Shown here piece after piece: positions 24,405 through 34,307 of a stretch of DNA of 64,000 nucleotides (positions are counted from its first letter, which is position 1; the number at the start of each line of letters is the position of its first letter). Location of the stretch: positions 617,589,800 to 617,653,799 of the forward strand of contig OZ010791.1 of NCBI GenBank assembly GCA_963932465.1. Reading direction: 5' to 3'. Under the pieces are notes generated by a model. It was not told where the DNA came from and did not search any database. It was given only the letters and a program-made list of their open reading frames with translations. The DNA is from Maratus speciosus (taxonomy: Eukaryota; Arthropoda; Arachnida; Araneae; Salticidae). The position numbers were made by a program, and so were the translations under genes.

Positions 24405-24857
24405 TGTAAGACTCGCATTAACTTTAATATTTGCGAAGCACGGATATTGGCGGTCGCCAAACAGTGAACTCTCGCCAAGGCAGAACTGTTCGAACTGGAA
24501 CAGGGGGCAGTCGCCGCGGAGATCGTGTAGTGAGAAGATGGCGTGAAAATCAGTGGTGTGTCGCCATGATTGTTCTTTGATAACATCGGCATCTTAATGT
24601 CTTTGTGAAATAGTTAAAATATCCAAAAGTTAATTTTATAATATTCCTTGTGTGTGTGTGTTGTTTGTCCTGCTAATAAACAAGTTTTCATCAAGCCAGT
24701 GTGTTTTCAGAGTGTGTCTTAGCAGTGTTTTAGCATCTCAAGTATTTCTTAATGAAATAAATAAGTAACCTTTTTCTAAGGTTAAGGAGATATCGACGAG
24801 AAAATTTTTTAGTTAAAGAACGGTAATAAAGAAAATAGAGAAGGAAAAGTTGTATTG
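24405..24857 (+). repeat. 5' LTR
   Basis: Begins TGTAAGACTCGCATTAAC and ends GAAAAGTTGTATTG; 453 bp, matching 30055-30506. The exact 3' limit is uncertain by one to two bases because the primer-binding TGG overlaps it. It contains a TG run (about 24650-24662) and AATAAA (about 24675), a possible polyadenylation signal. Confidence 0.92.
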
Positions 24858-24873
24858 GCGCAGCACGGCATGA
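24856..24873 (+). promoter_or_regulatory. Probable tRNA primer-binding site
   Basis: TGGCGCAGCACGGCATGA lies immediately at the 5' LTR end. TGG complements the universal CCA 3' end of tRNA, and its position is as expected. I cannot name the tRNA. Confidence 0.6.
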
Positions 24874-25990
24874 TTGTTCTCACGGGGTTTGCTAATATCA
24901 AAGAGGTAAGAGTCTTGTTCGTTTTTTATGCTAGCCCAAAAATAAAATTATATTATTCTGTTATGCTGTAAAATAATTAAAAATAGTATTGTCTAGATTC
25001 ATGAAGAACAGAATGAGTAATTAAATGAAGGTTATTAACACTACTTATCATTAGATTGATTGTTTCTTTGAATGTAAAATTTGAAACGAAAGTATTGTTT
25101 GTTGCATCTGAAATTTCATTAAATAAATAAGGTGTATATTGCATTATATTTTAAATATGCAGTAATGTTAAAATAAGATAAATGTAGTGTAAAATAAGGG
25201 AAATATTTCACTGATATGTGATTGAAGTTCAATTGTGATTGCGTAAAATATTATGGAATTTTTTTTCTTTCTTCTTAAATGTTTTCGAAAAACTAAACAG
25301 GTGTGAATATTTTGTTTTTCTGATATTGCATAAGAGCAAACTAAATAAATGAGATTAATATTATAATTTGAAAGTGCTTTGGAAATACATACATTACTTA
25401 ACGTTGACGTAATAGAATTATCGAATACGTTTTGTTTTTAAATTGGTTATTTATCACCTTCGCAATTTGAAAATGCAGGAAGATAATTAAAGTTGTGTTT
25501 ATTTATGATTTCTTCATTCTACAAAGGAAAAAAAAAAGTTTGGTTATTTTATATTTTATTAGAGGTGAAATTGATATTTTTATTATTTGATTGTGCAACC
25601 AAGTTTTGTAGGTTGAAAATAGTGATTACATTTTTTTGTTTGTTTGTTTGTAAGCTCTTTCAGAAAGCTCTTTCATAGATCGGAATTAGTATTTTTTTTC
25701 TTCATGCTTTATTTAAGTATCCTGAGTTTCGTAAATCGAAACTAGTGTTATGAAGGCATTCTTTTAAGAGCGTTATTATTATTTTTAAATCAAAACTAAC
25801 ATTATGATTTAAATTGTATTTATGAGTACGGAGTGTTGAAACAAATATTATGAGTGCATTTGTTATTTATAGACATTGAATGTACATCCTAATTTATAAT
25901 TCTTTGGTGTTCTACTATTTTAGGGTTAATGGTTATTGAAAGCAATTTGGTGAAAGGGAATATTAGTACATTTTAATTATTGCTGAATGT

Positions 25991-26033
<43 letters not shown>

Positions 26034-26325
26034 TCATTCAAAACGAAAGTAAATAATTGATTTAATTATGTGTTCATATATGATTTTTTTTTTCGTATTA
26101 TTTCGGAAAGTTCATTTTGGATAGATTTAAAATACCGTTGATAGAATTATTTAATTAAATGATTGAAATAAGCATTTAAATTCCAAACGGTTCTATTGAA
26201 AAGTTATTTGAATGATTGGTTATAGTTACATTTTTTTTGTGGGAATTAATAAGTCTTGAGGTTTATTACGCTGTCTTTAATTGATTACTAGCATTTTGAA
26301 TTCGTTAGAATATTTTTTTTTTACC
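24874..26325 (+). other. Long AT-rich leader of the LTR retrotransposon
   Basis: 1.45 kb with no gene. A strong splice-donor-like AG|GTAAGAG lies at 24904-24911, just after the primer-binding site. A poly-T tract of about 40 bases lies at 25992-26031. The leader may contain an intron or packaging signal, but no acceptor is obvious. Confidence 0.5.
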
Positions 26326-27480
26326 ATGGCATTCCTGGGTAGGGGCAGGAAGGAAGATCTAATCGAGCTAGCAACAGAACTGGGTATAGAAGCTAGCATG
26401 GATAATAAGAGGGCAGATATTAGGAAATTAATATCTGAAAATGAAAATTTCGTCGAAGATGAGGCGAAAGTATCTCTCAGTAGAATCATAGAAGAACGAA
26501 TTCGGCGTGAGACAAAAGAGGAAGAAGAACGAATTCGCAAAGAATAAAGAGAGGATCGAATCCGAAAAGAAGAAAGAGATCACGATCTCGAACTGAAACG
26601 GTTGGAATTAAGAAGAAATAACGTAGATTTGGGTGATGGAGTTGAAAATTCAAACGAAACAAGATCTAGAGTACAACTGATGCAGATAACTCCTAAATAC
26701 GACGAAAAAGTAGACGAAATGCAACTGTATTTAGTAAACTTTGAGCGTCGGGCGGCAATGGCGCGTGTACATAAATCAGAATGGGTAGCATATTTATTGG
26801 GACTGTTACCAACAGATATGGCTAATAATATAGCTCGAGAGCCTCCTGAGAGAACCAATGACTATGATTTCGTAAAGGATATGTTATTAAAGCGTTACAA
26901 GCTAAAGCCCGAAAAGCTGAGGCAATTATTTTTCCGGCATCAAAAGGGACCAGAAGAGTCTTGGAGAAGCTACAGCCATGCATTGAACACTTATTTCAAT
27001 GAATAGATAAACGAATTAAAAGTTGAGAATTTCGGCCAATTAAAGAAATTATTAGTAGCGGATCAACTCAAACGCAGAGTTCCAAACGAAGTGAAAGAAC
27101 ACTTCTTGCATCAATGGAATAAATTGATCGACCCTCTAGAAGTTGCAGAAAAAGTTGATGAATACGAAAGTTTGAGAGACGGGTTCAAGAAAATCTCAGT
27201 CCATACTAAGCCAAAGGATGTTCCTCGATGGCAGCTGGAAGAGAAAAATAAGTACAAATCTAAGGAAAGGTTCGAAAATAACAAAAACGGTCATTTTGCG
27301 GGAACGACTAAATATGGAGGAAATGACAAACAATTTGACAAAACAAAATATCAAGGGACTTATCAAAAGTATAGGGATTCCAGGGCGTTTAAACCTACAT
27401 GTTTTGCATGTGGAGATTCAACTCATTTTGCACGGGTTTGTCCTGAAAATAATAGTCAGAGAACACGAAGCAGAATTGAA
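26326..27480 (+). pseudogene. gag: gag of the LTR retrotransposon (two in-frame stops)
   Basis: The start is ACCATGG at 26323-26329, a good context. The first residues MAFLGRGRKEDLIELATELG, followed by an RADIRKLI helix, resemble the SAP-like N-terminus common in arachnid gypsy Gag proteins. A charged Glu/Arg helix follows, then a capsid-like region (YLVNFERRA, WVAYLLGLL, LKRYKL, EESWRSY, LLVADQLKRRVP) reminiscent of the gypsy Gag/SCAN fold. A zinc knuckle at 27400-27441 is Cys-X2-Cys-X4-His-X4-Cys (TCFACGDSTHFARVCPEN). One frame is used throughout, but stops TAA at 26545-26547 and TAG at 27004-27006 interrupt it. Nucleic-acid binding and particle assembly are the family roles. It is inactive as full-length protein unless the stops are bypassed. 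Confidence 0.85.
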
Positions 27481-29407
27481 AGTGCTATTAGTAATTTGGT
27501 TACCACTGAAGGAACTATAGAAAATAAAGAGGTGTTGTCAGCTCGAATCACAGAGCCGGTACTGTCACCGATTAAAACAAATTCTGTAAAGTGTGATGAA
27601 CTGGAAAGACTAGAAAAAAGGAATACCAACATTTTACTCAAAACGAATTCAGAAGTTTCTGAAATTACTACAATTGCTTCTCATCAAACTGAATCTGAAG
27701 CGAAGGATGAAATTCAGAATCTGAAAACCGTTCACCGAAAAGAAATAAATAAATTAAGTGATTCTCTTGAAAAGTATAAATCTGATGCTAATGAGGCTAA
27801 AGAAACATTAAAATATGCTAATGAGGTCCTTGAAAATTCGAAAGAAGTTATTGAAAAACAGAAGAAAGAAATCAATTCAATAGAGGAAGAATATATATTT
27901 CTGAAAGAAAAATTATCAAAAGTGCAGTCTGAAAAGAAAGACTTACAAACAAAACTGCAATCTTTAACAGAAACCCTTGAATTTCAGAAACAGAAAGGAT
28001 CCGAATTTGCTAATGAACTAAACAAAGTCAAAGAACAAGTTGGAAAGTTCGATTTATTACAAGCAGATTATTTAGCCTGCAAGAATGAAGTGGTTATGTT
28101 GGAAAAGACTAACCGTGATTTAGAAGAAAAACTTTGGCTTGCTTATAAAAAGTCTGAATGTGAGATGAATTTTAAGGAAAAGTTCGAGAGCCAAAAGTTA
28201 GAAGAAGTTCTTAGGACTATAAATTCAGAAAGGGAAATGTTATCATGAATTAAATAATCTCAAATATGTGAAGAAAAATTTTAAGAACAAGTTTGACAAA
28301 ATTTCTTTTGAAATTGAACCTGAAATGAGTTTTAAAGAACGATTAGAAAGTGAGTGCAAAAGATTAGAAGAAGATGTTAATACCATCATTTTTCAAAAGA
28401 ATGAAACAGGGAAATATAGATCCAAGAACAGAAAGTGTAATGATGAATTAGTCAAGTTAAAAAAAATTAACAATGATCTTCAAAACAAGCTTAATGTTAC
28501 CATTTCTCAAAATGAGGATATCGAGGAGTTTGTGCAAGTACTTGAAAAATGTGAGTTTAAAGAGACTTATAAAATTGAAGAAATGCAGTCTAATTTGAAA
28601 CAGTTGAAGGAGAACTTTACAGTCAGTCCTGTTAATCGAGAAACGGAAAACACAGTCTTGCAGCAGTTGATATGTATCTTAGAAAAATATGAAGCGGTAT
28701 TTAGAACCAAATTAAAACAATGTCATACGACCAACTTTAAGTATAGTGAGCAGATTATGGATTTAGAAAGTAAGCTCAAAGCAAAGGAAAAAACTATTCG
28801 TGTCTTGAATAAGGATATTAATGGTCTACATAAACCATACAAATACTTAAAAACATTTTCAAAGGAGCAACAAGCAGGAATACAGAAATTTATGCCTGCA
28901 AGTGAGAAAATGAAAATACGGCTGGCAAAGTATAAAAATTTAAATAATTCATTAAACTATGATCTTATTAAGATTGAAGCGGAAAAGAATGAAAATGGGT
29001 ATAAAAATTTGAAAGTTAAGGAAGAAACATCTAAAAAAATTGATGATGAAGAACATCACCTGAAAAACGAAACGCTTGAAAGAATTTCGAGAAAAAGAAA
29101 AGAAGCGACTGTTTCAGACGAAAAGTCACCAGATTTCACAGTGCTGAAAGAAGTTAAAAATCTAGAAGATAAAGGAAGAGTTAGAAGGGCTGCTGAGCAG
29201 TCAGAAAAAGATACCAAAAATAAGAAGAAAACAACAGAAATAGTTGAAATTCAGGATGATACAAGAAGAAACAGAAAAACTTCTGAGCAGTCAAAAGTTA
29301 GTATAGAAAATAGGTTGCAAAAACCAAAAATATTTGACTCTCGCAAAGACAAAAGAAGAAATAGAAAGGCAATTGAGAAAAAAGAAATTGCTACTGACAG
29401 CAAGAAA
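27481..29407 (+). pseudogene. Long coiled-coil region of unknown origin between gag and pol remnants
   Basis: About 640 residues with no protease or polymerase features. The first part (to 28246) is in the gag frame and the second (28247-29407) is one frame over; a single shift near 28232-28246 separates them, with otherwise continuous composition. Segments such as LEKYKSDANEAKETLKYAN, KEVIEKQKKEINSIEEEY and LVKLKKINNDLQNKLN give heptad-like patterns rich in Lys, Glu, Asn and Leu, as in kinesin-tail, golgin or myosin-type rods. Near the end (about 29180-29400) a basic stretch repeats itself loosely: RRAAEQSEK, RRNRKTSEQSK, RRNRKAIEKK. There are no introns. I infer capture of a host or other element's coiled-coil coding sequence, since this position normally holds protease and reverse transcriptase, but I cannot name the donor. 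An alternative is a long Gag extension native to this lineage. Confidence 0.7.
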
Positions 29408-29683
29408 TATATTAGTGCAGTTTTACAGACCTTTCGTGAAGTAGGTCTTACTGTTAATCTGGAAAAGTGTGATTTCGGAAAAAAGGAAGTAAAATTTGTA
29501 GGGCATATAGTTGGATCAAGAAGACATGTCCCAGACCCAGAAAAGGTGGAAGCTATGAAGAAACTAGCGACGCCTACCAACAAGAAAGAATTGAGAACAG
29601 TTCTGGGGATAGCAAGTTATTATAGAGACTGTATCCAGAACTTTGCAAGTATCGTACTACCTTTATCCAACTTGACAAAAACA
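29408..29683 (+). pseudogene. pol: Reverse transcriptase remnant (C-terminal palm/thumb and connection)
   Basis: Residues in the order YISAVLQTFREVGLTVN, LEKCDFGKKEVKFVGHIV, VPDPEKVEAMKKLATP and ELRTVLGIASYYRDCI are the classic stretch just after the catalytic YxDD box in Ty3/gypsy reverse transcriptases. The YxDD box and everything upstream of it are missing; the coiled coil joins directly. About 92 residues remain of a domain that is usually several hundred long. It is non-functional as an enzyme. Confidence 0.9.
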
Positions 29684-29707
29684 GAGAGTTCCCAGGGATT
29701 GCCACAT

Positions 29708-29810
29708 GGGGCCAAGCTAGCTCACTGGGCATTAGCCATTCAAAGATATAATCTAAAAATTACCTATAGGAAAGGAATAGGCATGGTAATGCTGATGCAC
29801 TTTCTAGATT
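29708..29810 (+). pseudogene. pol: RNase H C-terminal remnant
   Basis: AKLAHWALAIQRYNLKITYRK is the conserved strand near the end of gypsy RNase H. The hallmark NADALSR motif that follows lies one frame over, at about 29782-29802, so a small shift has occurred. The join between the reverse transcriptase remnant and this piece skips most of RNase H. From here to the 3' LTR (29811-30042) there is only AT-rich non-coding sequence: no integrase and no envelope. Confidence 0.85.
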
Positions 29811-30042
29811 CCCTTAGGGAAAGATATAAACTTGTCGTGTAATGATTGTATTATTATATATTCTGATATTTTATGTTATGTTTAATTACGACTGTTGTTT
29901 ACTTTATTATTATATATATACTTTTTTTTATGTGTTTAAAAAGTTTGGGCTAGCAAACAGGCTCTTTCCTTTAACATTGTGTTTGTGAAACTAACTGTAC
30001 TTTTCTTAGCAGTACGGTCTCTAAGGAGAACTGTGTGCTCCT

Positions 30043-30054
30043 TAAGGAGGGACG
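30043..30054 (+). promoter_or_regulatory. Polypurine tract before the 3' LTR
   Basis: TAAGGAGGGACG directly precedes the LTR start TGTAAG. Its position and purine content fit the plus-strand primer site. Confidence 0.7.
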
Positions 30055-30506
30055 TGTAAGACTCGCATTAACTTTAATATTTGCGAAGCACGGATATTGG
30101 CGGTCGCCAAACAGTGAACTCTCGCCAAAGCAGAACTGTTCGAACTGGAACAGGGGGCAGTCGCCGCGGAGATCGTGTAGTGAGAAGATGGCGTGAAAAT
30201 CAGTGGTGTGTCGCCCTGATTGTTCTTTGATAACATCGGCATCTTAATGTCTTTGTGAAATAGTTAAAATATCCAAAAGTTAATTTTATAATATTCGTTG
30301 TGTGTGTGTGTTGTTTGTCCTGTTAATAAACAAGTTTTCGTCAAGCCAGTGTGTTTTCAGAGTGTGTCTTAACAATGTTTTAGCATCTCAAGTATTTCTT
30401 AATGAAATAAATAAGTAACCTTTTTCTAGGGTTAAGGAGATATCGACGAGAAAATTTTTAGTTAAAGAACGGTAATAAAGAAAATAGAGAAGGAAAAGTT
30501 GTATTG
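30055..30506 (+). repeat. 3' LTR
   Basis: 452 bp copy of 24405-24857. Differences by eye include G/A in CCAA[G/A]GCAG, A/C in CGCC[A/C]TGATT, C/T in CCTG[C/T]TAAT, A/G in TTTC[A/G]TCAAG, and one T fewer in the GAAAATTTTT run. Confidence 0.92.
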
Positions 30507-30990
30507 CCACTAATGTAATAAACTGATGATCTTGAAGTACAGATAAATTCTTTGTTAACTTGGTTAAGAATTTTATATGTATCTCGTCCTTTTACTGAAT
30601 GTTCCCAGATATCCTGCCAGTCTTGGATAATTTTTTCCCGTATATAATTTTTAATTACTGAATCCGGGAATGGTATATGTTGAATTTCATCATAGTGGTC
30701 GTGTTCAATTGCATTTTTTGCCAAGGTGTCTGCGCGCTCATTCCCAACTGTTCCTATGTGAGCCTTTGTCCATGCTATATTTATAGATTTCTGCGGGATT
30801 TTTTGTAGTTCTGTATAAATCTGTCTTATTATTTTGTTTCTTGGGAAGATAATTTTGAGGGCATCTAGTGAGGATCTGCTGTCTGTTAGGATTAAAACTG
30901 ATGTAAATCTAGAGGTCGAAAACCATTCTATTGAATTTAGTATTGCTTTAAGTTCTGCCTGATAGATTGAATTGAGAGGGTTTAAGCGCG
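30507..30990 (-). pseudogene. LINE RNase H domain (5'-truncated ORF2)
   Basis: Minus-strand translation: FIARLNPLNSIYQAELKAIL, then VLILTDSRSSLDALKII, QIYTELQKIPQ, INIAWTKAHIGTVGNERADT and LAKNAIE. The Glu of AELKAI, the Asp of TDSRSS and the Asp of ERADTLAK are the expected RNase H acidic residues. This domain follows reverse transcriptase in Jockey/I/R1-type LINE ORF2 proteins and removes the RNA strand. The frame is open and continues, beyond the LTR insertion, at 24404. The upstream limit is the truncation point near 30990, where F6 sequence resumes (30991-31045; 31046-31328 shows nothing further). Confidence 0.88.
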
Positions 30991-31328
30991 CAATAAACCG
31001 AATACATAATCACTTTTCAACTTTGTTGGATCAATAAAAAAATCTTTTTTTTTAAATAAAAGGTTCTTTTGCTGCGCTGATTTTTGGAAAAGTTTCTAGG
31101 TAGTTTTTTCAGTTCATTAATCAATTTTTCTCAAACCGGAATATCTGTTTTTAGGATGCAATTATTTCTTAATTGAATATTTTCAGATGCGTAATTGAAT
31201 TTTCTCATGCAAGAATAACAAAATAACATTAATTTTAATATTCATTATAATTTATAGGAAAATATAAATAAATGTATCATCATTACTTAAAGGTACGTAC
31301 AACACAATATAAAAACATTTAAAGTATA

Positions 31329-32400
31329 TTAACCCTTTATCTACTGACGGTACTTATAAGTACCACTCAATTTAAACTTTCAACCCATAGCGAATATTAC
31401 TAATATTCTAATGGTACTTAGCAAAAACACTCTTTTAACTTCCCTTTATCCGGATACATGGCAGCAGTAATTCTAGGTTTGTTATTTTAGCGAGAAAAGA
31501 GGCTATCTTTCAGTCGATGTGTTTTGTGCCGACATTTTGTACAGGTTGTCACGCTCGTATTTTTATTGCTGCAAAAACAGTAAAGGATATAAGATAAGTG
31601 TTGGATTTTTTTAATGATCTTACAATACAATTTGACTAGCTATTTTAGGTGAACGGTGTATGTATTTCATTTAACAGTTGAATTACTCTGTGGTAGTTAT
31701 AAGTACCGTCAGTACACTGGGTGTTGGAGAAAAACTTCTTGTTCACTTTTCGTCTGTGTAGTTATCCATCATTTTCCTCTTCTTTAAAATGTAATTACTA
31801 AAATGTAGTGTAGTAATAATTTTCCTAGTATTTCTTTTCTGTTTCATTATTATTTTTTAAAGGGAATCGAAAAAGTTGTGGCACCGCTCTTTTTAACTAT
31901 GCTAGAAACGGCATATGTAAATTTATATATTGCATATGTGGAGATGCGAGAGAATATGTTGTCCCTGTAATATAGACGTCGCATAACTAAAGAACTGCTA
32001 ACAAGATCGAAACCAAAAAAAAAAATTAACCCTTTCAGGGTTCAAGCATTTTCAATGTTTAAGTGTTGGAATAAATGATTGCCACCGGAATTTACCAAAA
32101 AATTTGTTTATAAATAAGAAAAAGGCTTTATTTCACATGCGTATTAAATCGAAAATATTTTACCACAATTCTGGTGCCATTTGAAATACCTTGTGGGTTT
32201 TCTGTTACGAGAATATTTTAGTCATAGTGTACTGACGGTACTTTAAAGTACCACTTTAATTAATTACCTCTAACAAATTAAATTTCTCATGGGTGACTAT
32301 TTTTTTTATGTTTATCCTTTAATTTTCATTGTAGTAACTGAAAAAAAAAATTACATGAAAAAAATTGCAGTAGATCATAATGCAGTAAATAAAGGGTTAA
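31329..32400. mobile_element. piggyBac-like non-autonomous element, 1.07 kb
   Basis: TTAA duplicated at 31329-31332 and 32397-32400. Ends are CCCTTTATCTACTG and, on the right, CAGTAAATAAAGGG, matching 13 of 14. Perfect 16-bp palindromes GGTACTTATAAGTACC (31349-31364) and GGTACTTTAAAGTACC (32237-32252), each in the context ACTGACGGTAC..CCAC, plus an inverted imperfect copy near 31692, may be transposase-binding sites. A related piece starting TTAACCCTTTCAGGG lies at about 32025. No transposase frame. Confidence 0.82.
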
Positions 32401-32601
32401 AGTCCTTTAAAATCAAAGCGCTTTCAACTGAACTTACTCGGTCGTCATCAGTGAGAACTAAAGGTTGTTGTGTCTCTTTGCACCCTCTAGATTCGCCCGG
32501 GAGGCACTATTCTACTTCAAGGGTACTGTGGAATATAAGGTGTCATGAAAAAGGTATTCAAAATTTCAACATACACAAACTCTATCTATTATGTAATAAT
32601 T
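32401..32601 (+). repeat. Left arm of a broken inverted repeat (partner 33568-33685 and 36501-36590)
   Basis: TCAAAGCGCTTTCAACTG..AGAACTAAAGGTTGTTGTGT..GATTCGCCCGGGAGGCAC..CTCTATCTATTATGTAAT reappears reversed, with about 10-15% difference by eye, on the right of the Tigger element. There it is split by the hAT element. It may be the arms of an older foldback element. Confidence 0.75.
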
Positions 32602-32743
32602 TCTGCCAGACTGCGTGAATATCATAAGATAATATATCGTTACAAACTGGTTCTTTTTTAGATCTCTGGAAATAATATATAATAAAGAAATAATTTGTAA
32701 CTATATATTAGCATATGACATACACGCAGTCTGGAAGGAATTA
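32602..32743. mobile_element. Small inverted-repeat unit
   Basis: GCCAGACTGCGTGAATATCA near 32606 and its complement TGACATACACGCAGTCTGG near 32716 form imperfect arms of about 45 bp. It lies between the left foldback arm and the Tigger end. Confidence 0.5.
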
Positions 32744-32924
32744 CAGTAGAGCGCCGGTTATCCGAACAAGTCGGGACCGACCCTAATTCGTATAAGCAAA
32801 AGTTTGGATTAATGGACAGACAATTTAAGGGATGTTTCTGACTATACTAAAACCTTCACAAGTTATCTAAGCTTAGGACTGCAGCATCAATTAGTGCTGG
32901 CATGTTTAAAAATTGTTTTGTCTT

Positions 32925-32955
<31 letters not shown>

Positions 32956-33566
32956 TCTTTTTATCATTTTCTGAAGTCCAGATATTATAATTTAAGCAAA
33001 AAAGCTTTAATTGTTGCTTGCTTCAATGAAGACTTTCTTTTCAATGCTGCCATATCTCTAATTATATTTAAATATGTTAGTTGAATAGGATCAACGTTCT
33101 TCTGCTGTTCGAGCCATTTCATAGCTGTTTCCAAACATTCAAAGGCTTCGTTATATGTGATGGAACTGGGTTATTTTCAGAGCATTCGTTTTCATTTTCT
33201 TCAATTTCTTTTTCATCAAGAATCTCATCCATAATCTCACCGTCATTTAAAAGCTGATATCCAGGATCATGTACGTCACTATTTAACCACTCGTTAATTT
33301 CATTTTCTTCATAGCTTAGGGTTTTATGAATCTCCTTTATTGTTTTACATTCTTCATTTTCTGATCCACTATCAGTTTTTTCTTTATTTAAAATCTTATT
33401 CCAACAATGGATTGTTGAGAGTTCGATTAAAAAAAAAAAAAAAAATGGGCGAAATAGGTTGTTCAGATAACTGAAGTTCGGTTAAAAAAATTTTTTTGAG
33501 AGAAACAGGATACTTGGATAATTATAAGTTCTGTTAATTGGAGTTCAGATAATCGGCGCTCTACTG
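32744..33566 (-). mobile_element. Tigger/pogo-type DNA transposon remnant
   Basis: Ends CAGTAGAGCGCCGGTTATCC and, inverted, GATAATCGGCGCTCTACTG, flanked by TA at 32742-32743 and 33567-33568. 823 bp. It holds the C-terminal part of a Tigger transposase on the minus strand. The CAGTAGAGCGCCGGTTATCC end is a familiar Tigger terminus. A fragment of the same element is at about 36896-37030. Confidence 0.88.
32985..33420 (-). pseudogene. Tigger transposase, C-terminal part (frameshifted)
   Basis: Minus-strand reading gives an acidic stretch (TDSGSENEECKTIKEI), EINEWLNSDVHDPGYQLLND, IMDEILDEKEIEENENE, then after a frameshift near 33150 EAFECLETAMKWLEQQK, LNIIRDMAALKRKSSLKQ and ATIKAFLLKL, with the stop at 32985-32987. 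The D-PGYQLL and paired-aromatic W-EQQ features are typical of the tail of pogo/Tigger (DDE_1) transposases. The DNA-binding and catalytic domains are missing. Non-functional. Confidence 0.85.
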
Positions 33567-34307
33567 TATTACATAATAGATAGAGTATGTGGGAATTTTG
33601 AATACCTTTTCCATGCCACCTTATATTCCATAGCCCCCTTGAAGCAGAATGGTGTCTCCCGGACGAATCTAGAAGGCTCAAGGAGCAGGGCTGGCTATTT
33701 GCCGGCAAAAAAGGGTTTCTGCCTTGCAGTGGCAGAAACTGGTTATAACCGGTTTTAACCGGCAGAAACTGGCAACAACTGGCATAAACACATTTCATGA
33801 CATAATCTGAGACTTTTTTACTAGTATTAAATTCCTTAAGTACGTTTTATTCCGTATAAATAACAAATGAAATATTGTGGGTAGTTTTAATTAAAAAATA
33901 AATAGATTTGTATTAGAAAAAATGAGTAATGTAACAGATAAAATTTTTGTTATAGCATGGTTATATAATTTTATATGTAAACAATTATTAGAGTATTTTA
34001 AAATTTCAGTTTAAAAATCAAATACAAAACTATATCCAATACTTATTTTAAATTAAGCAATGAAAAGAAAAGAAAAATATTCAATACTTGCTCAAAATAA
34101 TTTTCTGTAATTTAACGTAATAATTTAATAATAACACTATAAATTATCTCTCATAGAAATGTTATAGTTATATGCGGATCTTGTAATTCCATGGATTTAA
34201 AAAACATTTCATTTAAATACAGTATTCAAAGGAACAAATCTGACTTTTTTTTTTCAATTTAAGACTGTTATAAGCATAGATCAAACTTTGTGCGAATTTT
34301 AGTAAAA

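Larger units (their letters stand above)
24405..30506 (+). mobile_element. Chimeric non-autonomous Ty3/gypsy-type LTR retrotransposon
   Basis: Two direct LTRs of about 452 bp flank a 5.2 kb interior. The target duplication is CCAC (or GCCAC if the LTR ends one base earlier), present at 24401-24404 and 30507-30510. By eye the LTRs differ at 8 substitutions and one indel, about 2%, so insertion was fairly recent. The interior has, in order, a primer-binding site, a long AT-rich leader, gag with two stop codons, a long coiled-coil region, small remnants of reverse transcriptase and RNase H, a purine tract and the 3' LTR. Protease, the reverse transcriptase catalytic core, most of RNase H, integrase and any envelope gene are absent, so mobilisation must have been in trans. 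Confidence 0.92.
23287..30990 (-). mobile_element. 5'-truncated LINE (Jockey/CR1-like, RNase H-bearing), split by an LTR retrotransposon
   Basis: Read on the minus strand, it starts near 30990 inside an RNase H domain, is interrupted at 30506/24405 by the LTR element, resumes in the same frame and stops at 24139-24141. About 850 bp of 3' untranslated sequence follows, ending in an unusually GC-rich block (23287-23440). An imperfect duplication AAAC[AC]GAA lies at both outer junctions. Only about 1.6 kb of LINE remains. RNase H after reverse transcriptase is typical of I/Jockey-type arthropod LINEs; the exact clade is not settled. Confidence 0.8.

Noticed and set aside
26277..29583. Minus-strand frames opposite gag and the coiled coil (up to 110 codons)
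   Set aside because: Serine-rich antisense shadows of lysine/glutamate-rich coding DNA.
29811..30054. An envelope or integrase gene between RNase H and the 3' LTR
   Set aside because: Only about 240 bp of AT-rich sequence with no open frame; nothing to support either.
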